Part shown: positions 12,443 through 22,581 of the stretch, in pieces | How the letters are laid out: each line of letters opens with the position of its first letter | How positions within the stretch are numbered: position 1 is the stretch's first letter | Assembly: GCF_009828025.1 (NCBI RefSeq) | Contig: NZ_WTYA01000009.1 | Coordinates: 62,001 to 126,000, forward strand | Length of the DNA: 64,000 nt | From: Qipengyuania algicida | GTDB taxonomy: Bacteria; Pseudomonadota; Alphaproteobacteria; Sphingomonadales; Sphingomonadaceae | Direction of reading: 5' to 3' | Made by a program: the position numbers and the translations under genes | The notes under the pieces: generated by a model | Databases searched by the model: none | What the model was told of the DNA's origin: nothing | The model's input: only the letters and a program-made list of their open reading frames with translations

Positions 12443-13510
12443 TCACCCGCACTGCGCGCGGTTGAGCAGCTTGTGATCGGCCAGCACCAGCGCCATCATC
12501 GCCGCGACGACCGGCGTGCCGCGAATGCCGACGCAAGGGTCATGGCGGCCCTTCGTCCGGACCTGTACCGCCTCGCCATCGCTGGTGATGCTGTCCACGG
12601 GTGTCAGGATCGAGCTGGTCGGCTTGAACGCCACGCGGCACACCACCGGCTGTCCAGTGGAAATTCCGCCTGCGATCCCACCGGCGTGGTTCGCATCGAA
12701 CTTCGGCCCGCCGGCGGCGGGATGCATCGGGTCGGCGTTCTGTTCGCCGGTCAGCCTGGCCGCGCCGAAGCCATCGCCGATCTCCACCCCCTTGACCGCG
12801 TTGATCCCCATCATGGCGGCGGCAAGGTCGGCGTCGAGCTTGGCATAGATCGGCGCGCCCCAGCCTGCCGGAACCCCCTCGGCCACGCATTCGACCACCG
12901 CGCCGAGCGACGATCCGGCTTTGCGCGCTTCGTCCACCAGCCTCTCCCAGCGCACCGCCGCTCCGGCATCGGGGCACCAGAAGGGATTGCGCGCAATCTC
13001 GTCCGCATCGAAATTTGCAGGATCGATAGCATCGCCGCCGATTTCGCAGACATAGGCGGTAATCGTCACCTCGGGCACGACCAGCCGCGCCACCGCGCCT
13101 GCCGCCACGCGCGCCGCCGTTTCGCGCGCCGAACTGCGCCCGCCGCCGCGATAATCGCGCAGGCCGTATTTGGCGTCATAGGCATAGTCGGCATGGCCGG
13201 GGCGATAGCTTTGCGCGATCTCGGAATAATCCTTGGACCGCTGATCGGTGTTCTCGATCATCAGGCTGATCGGCGTGCCGGTCGTCTGCCCTTCGAACAC
13301 GCCCGACAGGATGCGCACCGCGTCGGGCTCCTGCCGCTGGGTGGTGAACTTGCTCTGCCCCGGACGGCGCGCGTCGAGGAACGGCTGGATGTCGTGCTCG
13401 GCCAGCGTCAGTCCGGGAGGGCAGCCATCGACCACCGCGCCCAGCGCAGGCCCGTGACTTTCGCCCCAGGTGGTAAAGCGCAGCACGCGTCCGAATGTGT
13501 TCCAGCTCAT
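12443..13510 (-). CDS. aroC: chorismate synthase
   Basis: Last enzyme of the shikimate pathway: it converts 5-enolpyruvylshikimate 3-phosphate to chorismate using reduced FMN. It has 355 residues starting [20 protein letters not shown], the canonical N terminus, which sets the start at 13510. The signatures GDGCPPGL-type (VVDGCPPGL) near residue 30, [19 protein letters not shown] near residue 125 and the C-terminal [10 protein letters not shown] are present. It stands alone, convergent with the retropepsin gene (13 bases apart) and divergent from ruvA. Confidence 0.97.
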   Translation of the reverse strand: MSWNTFGRVLRFTTWGESHGPALGAVVDGCPPGLTLAEHDIQPFLDARRPGQSKFTTQRQEPDAVRILSGVFEGQTTGTPISLMIENTDQRSKDYSEIAQSYRPGHADYAYDAKYGLRDYRGGGRSSARETAARVAAGAVARLVVPEVTITAYVCEIGGDAIDPANFDADEIARNPFWCPDAGAAVRWERLVDEARKAGSSLGAVVECVAEGVPAGWGAPIYAKLDADLAAAMMGINAVKGVEIGDGFGAARLTGEQNADPMHPAAGGPKFDANHAGGIAGGISTGQPVVCRVAFKPTSSILTPVDSITSDGEAVQVRTKGRHDPCVGIRGTPVVAAMMALVLADHKLLNRAQCG

Positions 13511-13775
13511 GCACGCAGTCTTAGCGCAAGAGTGCCCGCTGTCGAGCGGGGCCATACGAAGATTTTCCTACCCCGCGCAAAGCTGGCATCGCGGCGGACA
13601 TGGTCACGCCTTCTTCCACCGCTGAAACGATGCCTCTTGAGCAAAAGCCACACGCACTTGTGTTTTTTGCTTCAGGACCGTGTTCCATGTGTTCCATATC
13701 GTTGGACGCACCCGGGCGGTTCACAACTTTGCTCCAACACTGGCAAACGCGCCGTGTTTGGGGCAGGAACAAAGC

Positions 13776-14381
13776 ATGATTGCGAAACTGCGCGGCCTGC
13801 TTGACGAGACCGGCACCGATTGGGCGGTGATCGATGTGTCGGGTGTTGGCTATCTGGTCCATTGTTCGAACCGCACCCTCGCCTCGCTGGGCGAAAAGGG
13901 CGAAGCCTGCACCGTCTATACCGATTTGCAGGTGAGCGAGAACGACATGCGCCTGCTCGGCTTTGCCGATGCGGGGGAGCGTGACTGGTTCCGCCTGCTG
14001 ACGGGTGTGCAGGGCGTGGGGAGCAAGGTCGGCCTGGCGATCCTTTCCGCCCTCAGCCCCGGCGAATTGCGCGATGCCTGCTCGCGCGGCGATGCCGCCA
14101 GCGTGGCGCGCGCGCAGGGCGTGGGGCCGAAACTTGCCGGGCGGATCGTCAACGAGCTGAAGGACAAGGCAGGCGCCTTGCCCGGCGGCGGCGGTGCGGG
14201 GCAAACCTTCGCTGCCACCCCGGCGGGCGCGGCCAGCGCCGACGCAGTGAGCGCGCTGGAAAATCTTGGCTTCAAACCCGCCGTTGCCGCGCGCGCCGTG
14301 GCGGAAGCGACGGGAGAACTCGGCGAGGGTGCGAGCGAGAGCGACCTGATCCGCGTGGCGTTGAAGAAGGCGGCGGGGTGA
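13776..14381 (+). CDS. ruvA: Holliday junction branch migration protein RuvA
   Basis: Tetrameric Holliday-junction-binding subunit of the RuvAB motor, 201 residues. The OB-fold domain (MIAKLRGLLDETG) starts the protein, tandem helix-hairpin-helix motifs lie around GVQGVGSKVGLAIL and GVGPKLAGRIVNELKDK, and the C-terminal RuvB-contact domain ends the protein after an Ala/Gly linker. The start is set at 13776 by homology of the N terminus; the longer frame from 13680 is leader. ruvC is not upstream. The stop TGA overlaps the ATG of the following membrane protein gene. A cluster of small genes separates it from ruvB. Confidence 0.96.
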   Translation: MIAKLRGLLDETGTDWAVIDVSGVGYLVHCSNRTLASLGEKGEACTVYTDLQVSENDMRLLGFADAGERDWFRLLTGVQGVGSKVGLAILSALSPGELRDACSRGDAASVARAQGVGPKLAGRIVNELKDKAGALPGGGGAGQTFAATPAGAASADAVSALENLGFKPAVAARAVAEATGELGEGASESDLIRVALKKAAG

Positions 14382-14743
14382 TGGTAAAGGATTGGCGTCT
14401 TGTGGTGCTGGCGGTTTATGCGGTCGCGATCGCCTATCTGATGGTCGATGCGGGACGGCCGGACAGCGCGGAGTGGTTCGGTTTTGCTGCCTTTTTCATG
14501 GTGTTTGCGCTGGCGCCGCTGGCGCTGCTCTGCCTCACCCGCTCGCATCGCACGGCCAAGGGCGTGGCCGCCATCGTCCTTGGGCTGAGCGGATTATGGG
14601 TGATTGTCGATACGCTCTATCGCGCCGCGCCCGATGCGCAATCGGCGCTGGTGTTCGCGGTCGTACCCGCGCTGCAATGGGTCGCGGCGATGATCGTGCT
14701 CGTCGGGTTGATGGTGATGGGCCGCGTCGGGAGCGGGAAGTGA
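14381..14743 (+). CDS. small four-helix membrane protein of unknown function
   Basis: About 120 residues forming four hydrophobic segments with short loops and no recognisable motif. It starts inside the ruvA stop (TGATG); a GTG at 14378 is an alternative start. Its TGA overlaps the GTG start of the next gene. The tight overlaps show it is cotranslated with ruvA and the GFA-family gene. I do not recognise a function. Confidence 0.75.
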   Translation: MVKDWRLVVLAVYAVAIAYLMVDAGRPDSAEWFGFAAFFMVFALAPLALLCLTRSHRTAKGVAAIVLGLSGLWVIVDTLYRAAPDAQSALVFAVVPALQWVAAMIVLVGLMVMGRVGSGK

Positions 14744-15135
14744 CCCGCATCGCCACCTGCCAATGCGGCCAGCTTTCCCTGGCGTGCGATGGGGAACCCG
14801 CCCGCGTTTCGGTTTGCCATTGCCTCGATTGCCAGAAGCGCAGCGGTGCGCCTTTCGCGGCGCAGGCGCGGTTTCCGGCGGAGCAGGTGACGGTTTCGGG
14901 CACGGACAAGGTGTGGGAGCGGACCGCCGAGAGCGGCAACACGTCGGAGCACCACTTCTGCCCCGAATGCGGATCGGAGGTGTGGTATGTCGCGCGGCCT
15001 TTTCTCGAAATGATGGCGATCCCGGTGGGTCGTTTCGCCGATCCTGAATTTCCGCCGCCCGAATACTCGGTGTACGAGGTTCGCCGCCACCCATGGGTCG
15101 CTGTGGTGGGCGAGGGGATCGAACATTATGACTGA
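14740..15135 (+). CDS. GFA (glutathione-dependent formaldehyde-activating/CENP-V) family zinc protein
   Basis: A 131-residue protein with the zinc-binding Cys pattern of the GFA family: CQCGQL near residue 7, CHCLDCQ near residue 28 and CPECGS near residue 75. The family adopts a Mss4-like fold; only a few members really act on S-hydroxymethylglutathione, so a role in formaldehyde metabolism is not implied. The GTG at 14740 overlaps the preceding stop (GTGA) and follows GAGCGGGAAG. It belongs to the ruvA operon by spacing. Confidence 0.88.
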   Translation: MTRIATCQCGQLSLACDGEPARVSVCHCLDCQKRSGAPFAAQARFPAEQVTVSGTDKVWERTAESGNTSEHHFCPECGSEVWYVARPFLEMMAIPVGRFADPEFPPPEYSVYEVRRHPWVAVVGEGIEHYD

Positions 15136-15169
15136 CCGCGCACGCCCGAAGCGCAAAGGAGCCAATCCG

Positions 15170-15706
15170 ATGAAACGATTGCTGTTGTTGCCCCTGCTTG
15201 CTTTCGCCATGCCCGCCACCGCGCAGGATATGAGCGCGTTCAAGACCGGCCCGGTGTTCACCGATTTCGGCCCGCACGCGCCGGTGCAGGGGATCGAGAA
15301 GCTGCCCGCGACGACCGAATTCAAGGTCGTCTTCAACGTCGATACCGAAGCCAAGGACGGCAAGCGCAACGAGGGCATCGAGAGCGCGGCGCGTTTCATC
15401 AACATGAACGTCGCGCATGGCGTGCCCGAGGACAACATCCACATCGCCATCGTCGCTCACGGCAAGGCGCTGTTCGATCTGCTCAACCCCGCAGGCTGGG
15501 CGGCGCATGACAAGAGCGGCGACAACCCGTCGGCCGCGATGGTGCAGGCGCTTCTCGATCACGGGGTGCGGATCATCATCTGCGGCCAGAGCAAGGCGGC
15601 ACTCGGCGTCAAGGATGGCGAGCTGATCCCTGGCGTGGAGACAGCCCTGTCGGCCATGGACGCCTTCGCGCTGCTCCAGCAGCAGGGCTATACGGTCAAT
15701 CCGTGA
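15170..15706 (+). CDS. secreted DsrE/DsrF-like family protein
   Basis: About 178 residues with a cleavable signal peptide (MKRLLLLPLLAFAMPATAQ) and a DsrE-like domain (VVFNVDTEAKDG, then IAIVAHGKALFDLL and ILDHGVR-like VQALLDHGVRIIICGQS). DsrE folds in sulfur relay proteins use a Cys; here one Cys is present in IICGQS, at the position expected for this periplasmic subfamily. The start at 15170 is chosen for the AAAGGAG ribosome-binding site and the signal peptide; a start at 15128 would bury it. Periplasmic substrate unknown. Confidence 0.82.
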   Translation: MKRLLLLPLLAFAMPATAQDMSAFKTGPVFTDFGPHAPVQGIEKLPATTEFKVVFNVDTEAKDGKRNEGIESAARFINMNVAHGVPEDNIHIAIVAHGKALFDLLNPAGWAAHDKSGDNPSAAMVQALLDHGVRIIICGQSKAALGVKDGELIPGVETALSAMDAFALLQQQGYTVNP

Positions 15707-15717
15707 GGTGAGTCCCA

Positions 15718-16026
15718 ATGTTAAAGAGACCTGACAGTCCAGCGGTCGATTGGAGCACGCTCCGAAGTGAAGGCGGCAATCTCACTTTGCGTTTCCGCGA
15801 CGGCAAACCCTCTCACATCGTCGTGCTACCCGAGGAGGTTCTAGAAGATGGGCTAGGAACAAGAGAGCAGGAGCCGAAGTCAGATGCTCTCGCCCATAAA
15901 GATCGAGTCGAAGGCGCAATTCGAAGAGCTTTTGCCTCCGCTGACTGGCAAGAGATGGTTGAAATAAAATCTGGCACGAAGCTACATCAACTTTGGATCA
16001 CGCGGTTCCACTTTGAACGCTACTGA
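15718..16026 (+). CDS. hypothetical protein, 102 residues
   Basis: A soluble, charged protein with no motif that I recognise. Its base composition is visibly less GC-rich than that of its neighbours, and it overlaps the ruvB TTG start by 14 bases. The ATG lies 11 bases after the DsrE-like stop. It may be a recent insertion in the ruvA-ruvB interval. Confidence 0.55.
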   Translation: MLKRPDSPAVDWSTLRSEGGNLTLRFRDGKPSHIVVLPEEVLEDGLGTREQEPKSDALAHKDRVEGAIRRAFASADWQEMVEIKSGTKLHQLWITRFHFERY

Positions 16027-17047
16027 ACCCCTCCACTCCGCCCAGCGCCAGTCGGAAGATCCGGATGCTGCGCTCAGGCCCAAGTCGCTCGGCGAGTTCG
16101 TCGGGCAGGCGGCGGCGCGCGAGAATCTGCGCGTGTTTATCGAGGCCGCGCGCGGGCGGGGCGAGGCGATGGACCATGTGCTATTCTTCGGCCCGCCCGG
16201 CCTCGGCAAGACCACGCTGGCGCAGATCGTCGCCAAGGAGCTGGGCGTGGGTTTCCGCGCCACCAGCGGCCCGGTGATCGCCAAGGCAGGCGATCTGGCT
16301 GCGCTGCTGACCAATCTCGAACCGCATGACGTGCTGTTCATCGACGAGATCCACCGGCTCAATCCGGTGGTCGAGGAGGTTCTGTATCCGGCGATGGAGG
16401 ACCGCGCGCTCGACCTGATTATCGGCGAGGGGCCATCGGCGCGCAGCGTGCGGATCGATCTGCCGCCGTTCACGCTGGTCGGCGCGACCACGCGGCAGGG
16501 GCTGCTGACCACGCCGCTGCGCGATCGGTTCGGCATCCCGGTGCGGCTCAATTTCTACACCGAGGACGAATTGCTGCGCGTCGTGACGCGCGGCGCGGGT
16601 TTGCTCGGCATGGGCGTGGACGAGGGCGGCGCGCGCGAGATCGCCCGACGCAGCCGCGGAACGCCGCGCGTCGCCGGGCGATTGCTGCGCCGGGTGCGCG
16701 ATTTCGCCCATGTCGCCGGGACCGAGAGGATCACCCGCGCTGTGGCGGACGATGCGCTGACCCGGCTGGAGGTCGATTCGCTCGGCCTCGATGCGATGGA
16801 TCGGCGTTACCTCACCATGATCGCGACCACATACAAGGGCGGTCCGGTCGGGGTCGAAACGCTTGCCGCCGGTCTGTCCGAACCACGCGATACGGTGGAG
16901 GAGGTGATCGAGCCCTATCTCATCCAGCTCGGCCTGATTGCGCGCACGGCGCGCGGGCGGTGCCTCAACGATGGCGGATGGGCGCATCTGGAAATGACCC
17001 CGCCCGCCGCGAGCGGCCAGGCGGGGTTGTTCGGGGAGGGCGAGTAG
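16013..17047 (+). CDS. ruvB: Holliday junction branch migration DNA helicase RuvB
   Basis: Hexameric AAA+ motor of branch migration, 344 residues. Walker [10 protein letters not shown] is near residue 60, Walker B LFIDEIHR near residue 110, sensor 1 GATTR near residue 160, the arginine finger region RDRFG near residue 175, and a C-terminal winged helix ends the protein ([10 protein letters not shown]). The only start that keeps the [12 protein letters not shown]-terminal domain intact is TTG at 16013, inside the end of the upstream gene. It converges on acnA with 15 bases between the stops and no terminator between them. Confidence 0.96.
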   Translation: MNATEPLHSAQRQSEDPDAALRPKSLGEFVGQAAARENLRVFIEAARGRGEAMDHVLFFGPPGLGKTTLAQIVAKELGVGFRATSGPVIAKAGDLAALLTNLEPHDVLFIDEIHRLNPVVEEVLYPAMEDRALDLIIGEGPSARSVRIDLPPFTLVGATTRQGLLTTPLRDRFGIPVRLNFYTEDELLRVVTRGAGLLGMGVDEGGAREIARRSRGTPRVAGRLLRRVRDFAHVAGTERITRAVADDALTRLEVDSLGLDAMDRRYLTMIATTYKGGPVGVETLAAGLSEPRDTVEEVIEPYLIQLGLIARTARGRCLNDGGWAHLEMTPPAASGQAGLFGEGE

Positions 17048-17062
17048 CCCTCCCGATCATTG

Positions 17063-19735
17063 TCAGGCTGCGAGGTTACGCAACACGTACTGGAGGATGC
17101 CGCCGTTGCGGTAATACTCCATCTCGTTGGCGGTATCGATGCGGCACTGGGCGGTGAAGGACAGTGTCGAGCCATCGGCACGGGTCACTTCGACTTCGAC
17201 GTCCTGAGACGGGGTGAGGTTGGCCAGTCCACGGATCGTGAAGCTGTCGTCACTCTTGAGGCCCAGCGTCTCACGCGTGTCGCCGTTCTTGAACTGGAGG
17301 GGCAGCACGCCCATCCCGATGAGGTTGGACCGGTGGATACGCTCGAAACTTTCGACGATCACGGCACGAACGCCGAGCAGGACGGTGCCCTTGGCCGCCC
17401 AGTCGCGGCTCGACCCGGTGCCATATTCCTTGCCCGCCACGACGACCAGCGGTGTACCGTCGGCCTTGTGCTTCATCGCCGCGTCATAGATCGGCATCTG
17501 CTCACCCTTGTAGGTGGTGACGCCGCCCTCGACGCCCGGAACCATCTCGTTGCGGATGCGGATATTGGCAAAGGTGCCGCGCATCATCACCTCGTGATTG
17601 CCGCGGCGGCTGCCGTAGGAGTTGAAGTCCGCCTTGGCGACCTGGTTCTCCATCAGATACTTGCCTGCGGGGCTGTCTTCCTTGATCGATCCTGCCGGGC
17701 TGATGTGGTCGGTGGTCACGCTGTCGCCGAGGATTGCGAGCGGCTGGGCTTCGACGATGTCGGTCACCGGAGCCGGAGTCATCTCCATCCCGTCGAAGAA
17801 CGGCGGGTTGGCGACATAGGTCGAACCCGGCTTCCAGCGATAGGTATCGGAAGGTTCGACCTTGATCGCCTGCCAGTGCTCGTCGCCCTTGTAGACGTCG
17901 GCATAGCGGCTCTCGAACATCTTGCGATCGATCGCGCCCGAACGCACCCGGATGATCTCCTCGTTGCTCGGCCAGATATCGGCCAGCATCACGTCGTCAC
18001 CGTTCTGGTCCTGCCCGATCGGGGTGGTTGTGATATCCTCGGTCACCGTCCCCTTGAGCGCATAGGCAACCACCAGCGGCGGGCTGGCGAGGAAGTTCGC
18101 GCGAACATCGGGGCTGACGCGGCCTTCAAAATTGCGGTTGCCCGACAGCACGCTGGCGGCGACGATATCGTTGCCGTTGATCGCTTTGCTGATCGGCGGG
18201 GCGAGTGGCCCGGAATTGCCGATGCAGGTGGTGCAGCCGTAACCGACCAGATCGAAGCCGATAGCGTTGAGATGGTCCTGCAAGCCTGCCTTGATGAGGT
18301 AGTCGGTGACAACCTGCGATCCCGGCGCGAGGCTGGTCTTGACCCACGGCTTGGGCTTCAGGCCCTTCTCATTCGCTTTCTTGGCGACGAGGCCCGCGGC
18401 GATCAGCACGTCGGGGTTGGAGGTGTTGGTGCAGCTGGTGATCGCGGCGATCACCACGTCGCCATCGCCGATGTCGTGGCCTTTCTCGTCGACCGGCACG
18501 CGCACCGGCGCATCCTTTTTGTAAAGGCTCTTGAGCTGGCCATTGAACAGCTCGTCCACCTCCGGCAGCGCGACCTTGTCCTGCGGGCGCTTCGGACCGG
18601 CGAGGCTGGGCACGACCTTGCCCATGTCCAGCTCCAGCGTGTTGGTGAAGATCGGCTCGTGATCGGGTTCGAACCACAGGCCCTGTTCGCGGGAATAGGC
18701 TTCGACGAGGGCGATCTGGTCTTCCGGGCGGCCGGTAAGGCGCAGATAATCGATGGTCTTCTGATCGATGCCGAAAAAGCCGCAAGTCGCGCCATATTCA
18801 GGTGCCATATTGGCGATGGTTGCACGGTCGGCCACGCTCAGCGTCGCAACGCCCGGGCCGTAGAATTCGACGAACCGTCCGACCACGCCAACTTCGCGCA
18901 GCATCTGCACGCAGGTCAGCACGAGATCGGTGGCGGTAATGCCCTCGGCCATCTCGCCCGTCAGCTTGAAACCGACCACTTCGGGGATCAGCATCGAAAC
19001 CGGCTGGCCGAGCATCGCGGCCTCCGCCTCGATCCCGCCGACGCCCCAGCCCAGCACGCCCAGGCCATTGACCATGGTGGTGTGGCTGTCAGTGCCAACA
19101 CAAGTATCGGGATAGGCAACCAATTCGCCATCGGGGTTCTCGCTCGCCCATACGCAGCGCGCGATATGTTCGAGGTTTACCTGGTGGCAGATGCCGGTGC
19201 CCGGAGGAACGGCGGAGAAATTCTGGAAGCTTTTTGATCCCCATTTGAGGAAGTCATAGCGTTCGGCATTGCGGTGATATTCAAGCTCGACGTTCTGGGC
19301 AAAAGCCTTGGGCGTGCCGAACTCGTCCACCATCACCGAGTGATCGATGACGAGGTTTACGGGAACCTGCGGATTGATCTTGGCGGTATCGCCGCCGAGC
19401 TTGCCGATGGCATCGCGCATGGCGGCCAGGTCGACGACACAGGGAACGCCGGTGAAATCCTGCAGCAGCACGCGGGCAGGGCGATACTGGATTTCCTGGC
19501 CGGTCTTGGGATTCTTCTGCCAGTTGGCGATTGCACGGATATGATCTTCGCCGACGGTGAAGCCTTCGTCCTCGAACCGCAGCATGTTCTCCAGCAGAAC
19601 CTTAAGGCTGAAGGGCAACCGGGAAACGTCCCCGATCTTCGCCGCCGCTTTGGCAAAGGAATAATAGGTATAATCCTTTCCGTTCACGGTGAGTTTCGAG
19701 CGGGTTGCGAGCGTGTCCTTGCCGACCTCGGTCAT
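17063..19735 (-). CDS. acnA: aconitate hydratase
   Basis: TCA-cycle enzyme interconverting citrate and isocitrate with a [4Fe-4S] cluster; 890 residues, the normal AcnA length. Cluster ligands are the Cys of SCTNTSNP near residue 434 and the Cys pair in [10 protein letters not shown] near residues 500-503. The swivel domain at the C terminus contains [11 protein letters not shown]. It is monocistronic, with about 200 bases before the next gene upstream. A very long open frame on the opposite strand over the same interval is a codon-bias shadow. Confidence 0.97.
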   Translation of the reverse strand: MTEVGKDTLATRSKLTVNGKDYTYYSFAKAAAKIGDVSRLPFSLKVLLENMLRFEDEGFTVGEDHIRAIANWQKNPKTGQEIQYRPARVLLQDFTGVPCVVDLAAMRDAIGKLGGDTAKINPQVPVNLVIDHSVMVDEFGTPKAFAQNVELEYHRNAERYDFLKWGSKSFQNFSAVPPGTGICHQVNLEHIARCVWASENPDGELVAYPDTCVGTDSHTTMVNGLGVLGWGVGGIEAEAAMLGQPVSMLIPEVVGFKLTGEMAEGITATDLVLTCVQMLREVGVVGRFVEFYGPGVATLSVADRATIANMAPEYGATCGFFGIDQKTIDYLRLTGRPEDQIALVEAYSREQGLWFEPDHEPIFTNTLELDMGKVVPSLAGPKRPQDKVALPEVDELFNGQLKSLYKKDAPVRVPVDEKGHDIGDGDVVIAAITSCTNTSNPDVLIAAGLVAKKANEKGLKPKPWVKTSLAPGSQVVTDYLIKAGLQDHLNAIGFDLVGYGCTTCIGNSGPLAPPISKAINGNDIVAASVLSGNRNFEGRVSPDVRANFLASPPLVVAYALKGTVTEDITTTPIGQDQNGDDVMLADIWPSNEEIIRVRSGAIDRKMFESRYADVYKGDEHWQAIKVEPSDTYRWKPGSTYVANPPFFDGMEMTPAPVTDIVEAQPLAILGDSVTTDHISPAGSIKEDSPAGKYLMENQVAKADFNSYGSRRGNHEVMMRGTFANIRIRNEMVPGVEGGVTTYKGEQMPIYDAAMKHKADGTPLVVVAGKEYGTGSSRDWAAKGTVLLGVRAVIVESFERIHRSNLIGMGVLPLQFKNGDTRETLGLKSDDSFTIRGLANLTPSQDVEVEVTRADGSTLSFTAQCRIDTANEMEYYRNGGILQYVLRNLAA

Positions 19736-19937
19736 GCCTGTGCCAATCCTTTCTTTCTGGAGCCGTCACCTCATCAATGGACAAGGCGGCTGTATGTGCC
19801 GCGCACCTGCGCTGTGCGGGCCAGAAAATCAAGGGGCGAGCCTAGGGGCAGACGGCGCGGGGAACCGCTGAAAGGTGCGCGTCATTAATATGGCAGAAAC
19901 AAGGCAAAGGCTAGGAACGGTAGTCAGGGAGTAAAAA

Positions 19938-20102
19938 ATGGCAGTTTTGCGAGATAATGGTACGGGCAAACCTTCAGCCAGGTCACGTTCGCTTCGCATT
20001 GCTGTGGTCGGCACGATATTGGCGGTGGCCGCCTGTTTCGGTGTGGCCATCTCTCTTGCAGGTGTGCCCGCAGCTGCCGAACAGGCTCAGCAAATCCGCT
20101 AG
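19938..20102 (+). CDS. small single-pass membrane protein, 54 residues
   Basis: A short open frame starting MAVLRDNGTG with a basic segment (RSRSLR), one strong hydrophobic helix of about 22 residues (IAVVGTILAVAACFGVAISL) and a short tail. The ribosome-binding site GGGAG lies 6 bases before the ATG. Its stop TAG shares the four bases CTAG with the stop of the convergent DMT transporter gene. Function unknown. The combination of a good ribosome-binding site, helix and positive-inside charge supports a real gene. Confidence 0.6.
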   Translation: MAVLRDNGTGKPSARSRSLRIAVVGTILAVAACFGVAISLAGVPAAAEQAQQIR

Positions 20103-20983
20103 ATCGCCGCTTGCTCCGTGCGCTTGCGTCGCGCCGCGATCCAGCAGCCCAGGACGATCAATCCGGCGCCGATGATTGTCGTGACCGCGAGCTTTTCGCG
20201 AAAAAACAGCCAGCCGAACAGACTGGCCCACAGAAATCCGCTATATTCCATCGGCACCAGCGCCTGCGCCTCTTCGCGCGCATAGGCCCAAGCGATTGCG
20301 ATAGCGCCGATGACGGTGAGCGCCGCCGCGCAGGCAATCCCCCATAGATTTCCGATGGCTGGTGCGGTGAACAGGAATGGGGCGGCAATGCCCAGAACCA
20401 TTGCGGAAACGCCCGAGTGGAACGCGGCGATCTCAAGCGGACCAGCGGCCTGCGACTGACGGCGGATCAGGATGAAATTATAGGCGTATAATGCCGCCGA
20501 GGTGAGGATCGCCGCGAGCCCAAGCATCGTATCGTTATCGAATGTGCTGCGCGAGATCTTGCCACCGACTATGACCAGCGTGCCGGCCAATCCAAGGATG
20601 GCGGCAAGGATGGCGGCCCGGTGGATCGATTCGCCCAGCAATGTGTGGGCAAGGTACAGCGCGAGGATCGGAGCCACGAAACTGATGGCGATTGCTTCGG
20701 CAATCGCGAGCTTGGTCAGGGCATAGAAAAAAGTGATCGCCATGAAGGTGGATACCACGCCTCGCTGGACGTGCAGTTCCAGTACAGGCCTGTGTGGCCA
20801 GCGACCGCCGCGCAGGAGCCATAGCGGCGTTGCCAATGCGGCTCCCATGGTCGAGCGTAGCCAGGCGGCACTGTATGCGCCGATGGCGAGCGACGCGCCC
20901 TTCATGAAGGCGTCCATCAGCGAAAGGCAGGCGATGCCGAAAAGTGCGGCGAGGATCGGCAAGGCTGCGTATGATCGGGCCAT
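20099..20983 (-). CDS. DMT superfamily (EamA) transporter
   Basis: About 294 residues with ten predicted membrane helices arranged as two EamA repeats, the pattern of drug/metabolite exporters and amino-acid or purine effluxers. The start MARSYAALP at 20983 is preferred to 21040 because the extra residues are hydrophilic and lie in the divergent promoter region shared with the L,D-transpeptidase gene. The substrate cannot be read from the sequence. Confidence 0.85.
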   Translation of the reverse strand: MARSYAALPILAALFGIACLSLMDAFMKGASLAIGAYSAAWLRSTMGAALATPLWLLRGGRWPHRPVLELHVQRGVVSTFMAITFFYALTKLAIAEAIAISFVAPILALYLAHTLLGESIHRAAILAAILGLAGTLVIVGGKISRSTFDNDTMLGLAAILTSAALYAYNFILIRRQSQAAGPLEIAAFHSGVSAMVLGIAAPFLFTAPAIGNLWGIACAAALTVIGAIAIAWAYAREEAQALVPMEYSGFLWASLFGWLFFREKLAVTTIIGAGLIVLGCWIAARRKRTEQAAI

Positions 20984-21125
20984 ATCGCAGGTGACGTAAC
21001 GCTTCGTCGCAGACAGGTCACCTGTCCGGTGACGATTCACGCCTGCTTCAGGCGCGTTGCTGGAATGACGGCATTGATATTGCTATGGTCCCGCCGTGCT
21101 CCGGCAGGGGCTTTGGGGTTTTGAT

Positions 21126-22562
21126 ATGAACGCGAAGACATTCCTTTTCGGTGCGGCGGCTATAGCTATCGTGGCCAATCCGGTGCTGGCGCAGAACGCG
21201 CCGCAAGATCTGCTGCCACCCGACCCGGCAGCACATGCCAAGCCATCACCGGTGCCATCGGCATCGCCAATGACCGCAACGGGGCAGGATACGGAGGCGC
21301 AGGCCGACCATCCTACCGTTGAACAAAGCTTCACCGAGTTCGAGCAGCATGAGGTCGTGCAGCCGACCTATGCTATGGTCGCGAACTGGACCGTACTGCA
21401 GGCCAAGGCACTCGTGAAATACGCCGAAGGGATCGGCACGGAAGGCCTGGACCCCAAGGATTACCAGCTGGACGCGTTGGCTGCGGCGATAGCGCAGGGA
21501 CCGGGCGATGCGCTCAATCAGGCCGCCAGCCAGACCTTTGACTGGCTGGTCGAGGATTTGCGCGACGGACGCACGCCGATGGAAGACCGCCTGCAATGGT
21601 TCGTGGTCGATCCCGATCCGGACCGGATGCCGACGGGCAAGCTGCTCGCCCAAGCGGTCAAGACGGGCAAGATTGCCGCGACCCTGCATGGGCTCGACCC
21701 GGTCAATCCCGACTATGCCAAGTTGAAGGCAGAGCTGGCGAAGACTACCGATCCCCAGAAGCGCCTGTTGATTCGCGCCAATATGGATCGCTGGCGGTGG
21801 CTGCCGCAGGATCTCGGCACGCATTACCTGCTCACCAACATCCCTGAATATAAGCTGCGGCTTGTGGTCCATAACCGCATCATCAAAAGCTACCGGGCAA
21901 TTGTCGGCAAACCGGGCCGCACCGCGACGCCGCAACTCGCCGAAAGCGTGGAGGCGGTGGTGTTCAATCCGACCTGGACGGTCCCGCAGTCGATCGTTCA
22001 GGGTGAAGGATTGGGTGCAAAAGTGCTCAACAATCCCGCCTGGGCCAAGTCTGCCGGCTACAAAGCGACCAAGGGGGCGGATGGTGTCACCTATGTGGTC
22101 CAGCAACCCGGGGCGAACAATTCACTTGGGCTGATGAAGCTCGACATGCCCAACCCACATGCGATCTTCATCCACGACACGCCGCAGCGTTATCTGTTCA
22201 ACAAGACGGATCGCGATCTGTCACATGGCTGCGTGCGGGTGCAGGACGCGCGCGAACTGGGCATGACCATGGCGATGCTCGGCAACATGACCAGCAAAGA
22301 GGACATTCCGACAATCCAGGCCGAGGTGCAGGACATCTCGACCAGCGGAAAATACACGCGCTACCCGCTGACCAATCCATGGCCGGTTTATCTGACCTAT
22401 TTCACCATGGCATCCGACGTCGACGGCAAGCTCAGGACCTTCGACGATATCTACGATCGCGACGCCCCTGTGATCGCCTCATTCAGCAAGCCGCGTGAGG
22501 CCAACCGCGCGCGCAAGACGAGCGAGAAGGTGGTACCGATCATAGACGATCTACAGACCTGA
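21126..22562 (+). CDS. L,D-transpeptidase (YcbB-like, YkuD domain)
   Basis: Periplasmic enzyme of about 478 residues with a signal peptide (MNAKTFLFGAAAIAIVANPVLAQ), an N-terminal region like the scaffold of YcbB-type enzymes, and a YkuD catalytic domain with the motif HGCVRV near residue 370; its Cys is the nucleophile. Such enzymes form 3-3 peptidoglycan cross-links. The usual peptidoglycan-binding module of YcbB is not obvious. The neighbouring convergent gene encodes a second, distinct YkuD-like enzyme, so this is a small peptidoglycan-remodelling pair. Confidence 0.88.
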   Translation: MNAKTFLFGAAAIAIVANPVLAQNAPQDLLPPDPAAHAKPSPVPSASPMTATGQDTEAQADHPTVEQSFTEFEQHEVVQPTYAMVANWTVLQAKALVKYAEGIGTEGLDPKDYQLDALAAAIAQGPGDALNQAASQTFDWLVEDLRDGRTPMEDRLQWFVVDPDPDRMPTGKLLAQAVKTGKIAATLHGLDPVNPDYAKLKAELAKTTDPQKRLLIRANMDRWRWLPQDLGTHYLLTNIPEYKLRLVVHNRIIKSYRAIVGKPGRTATPQLAESVEAVVFNPTWTVPQSIVQGEGLGAKVLNNPAWAKSAGYKATKGADGVTYVVQQPGANNSLGLMKLDMPNPHAIFIHDTPQRYLFNKTDRDLSHGCVRVQDARELGMTMAMLGNMTSKEDIPTIQAEVQDISTSGKYTRYPLTNPWPVYLTYFTMASDVDGKLRTFDDIYDRDAPVIASFSKPREANRARKTSEKVVPIIDDLQT

Positions 22563-22581
22563 CCGGCGCTGGGCCGGTGCC

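Noticed and set aside
13680-13712. Possible LexA box upstream of ruvA
   Set aside because: The two GTTC words (GTTCCATGTGTTCC) are separated by 5 bases, not the 7 expected for alphaproteobacterial LexA.
17060-19237. A 725-codon open frame antisense to acnA, and similar long frames antisense to catalase (3165-4532), katG (6575-7813), ahpF (8241-9650) and the second TonB receptor (53483-55201)
   Set aside because: They mirror strongly biased GC-rich genes, have no domains or ribosome-binding sites and lie wholly within well-supported genes.
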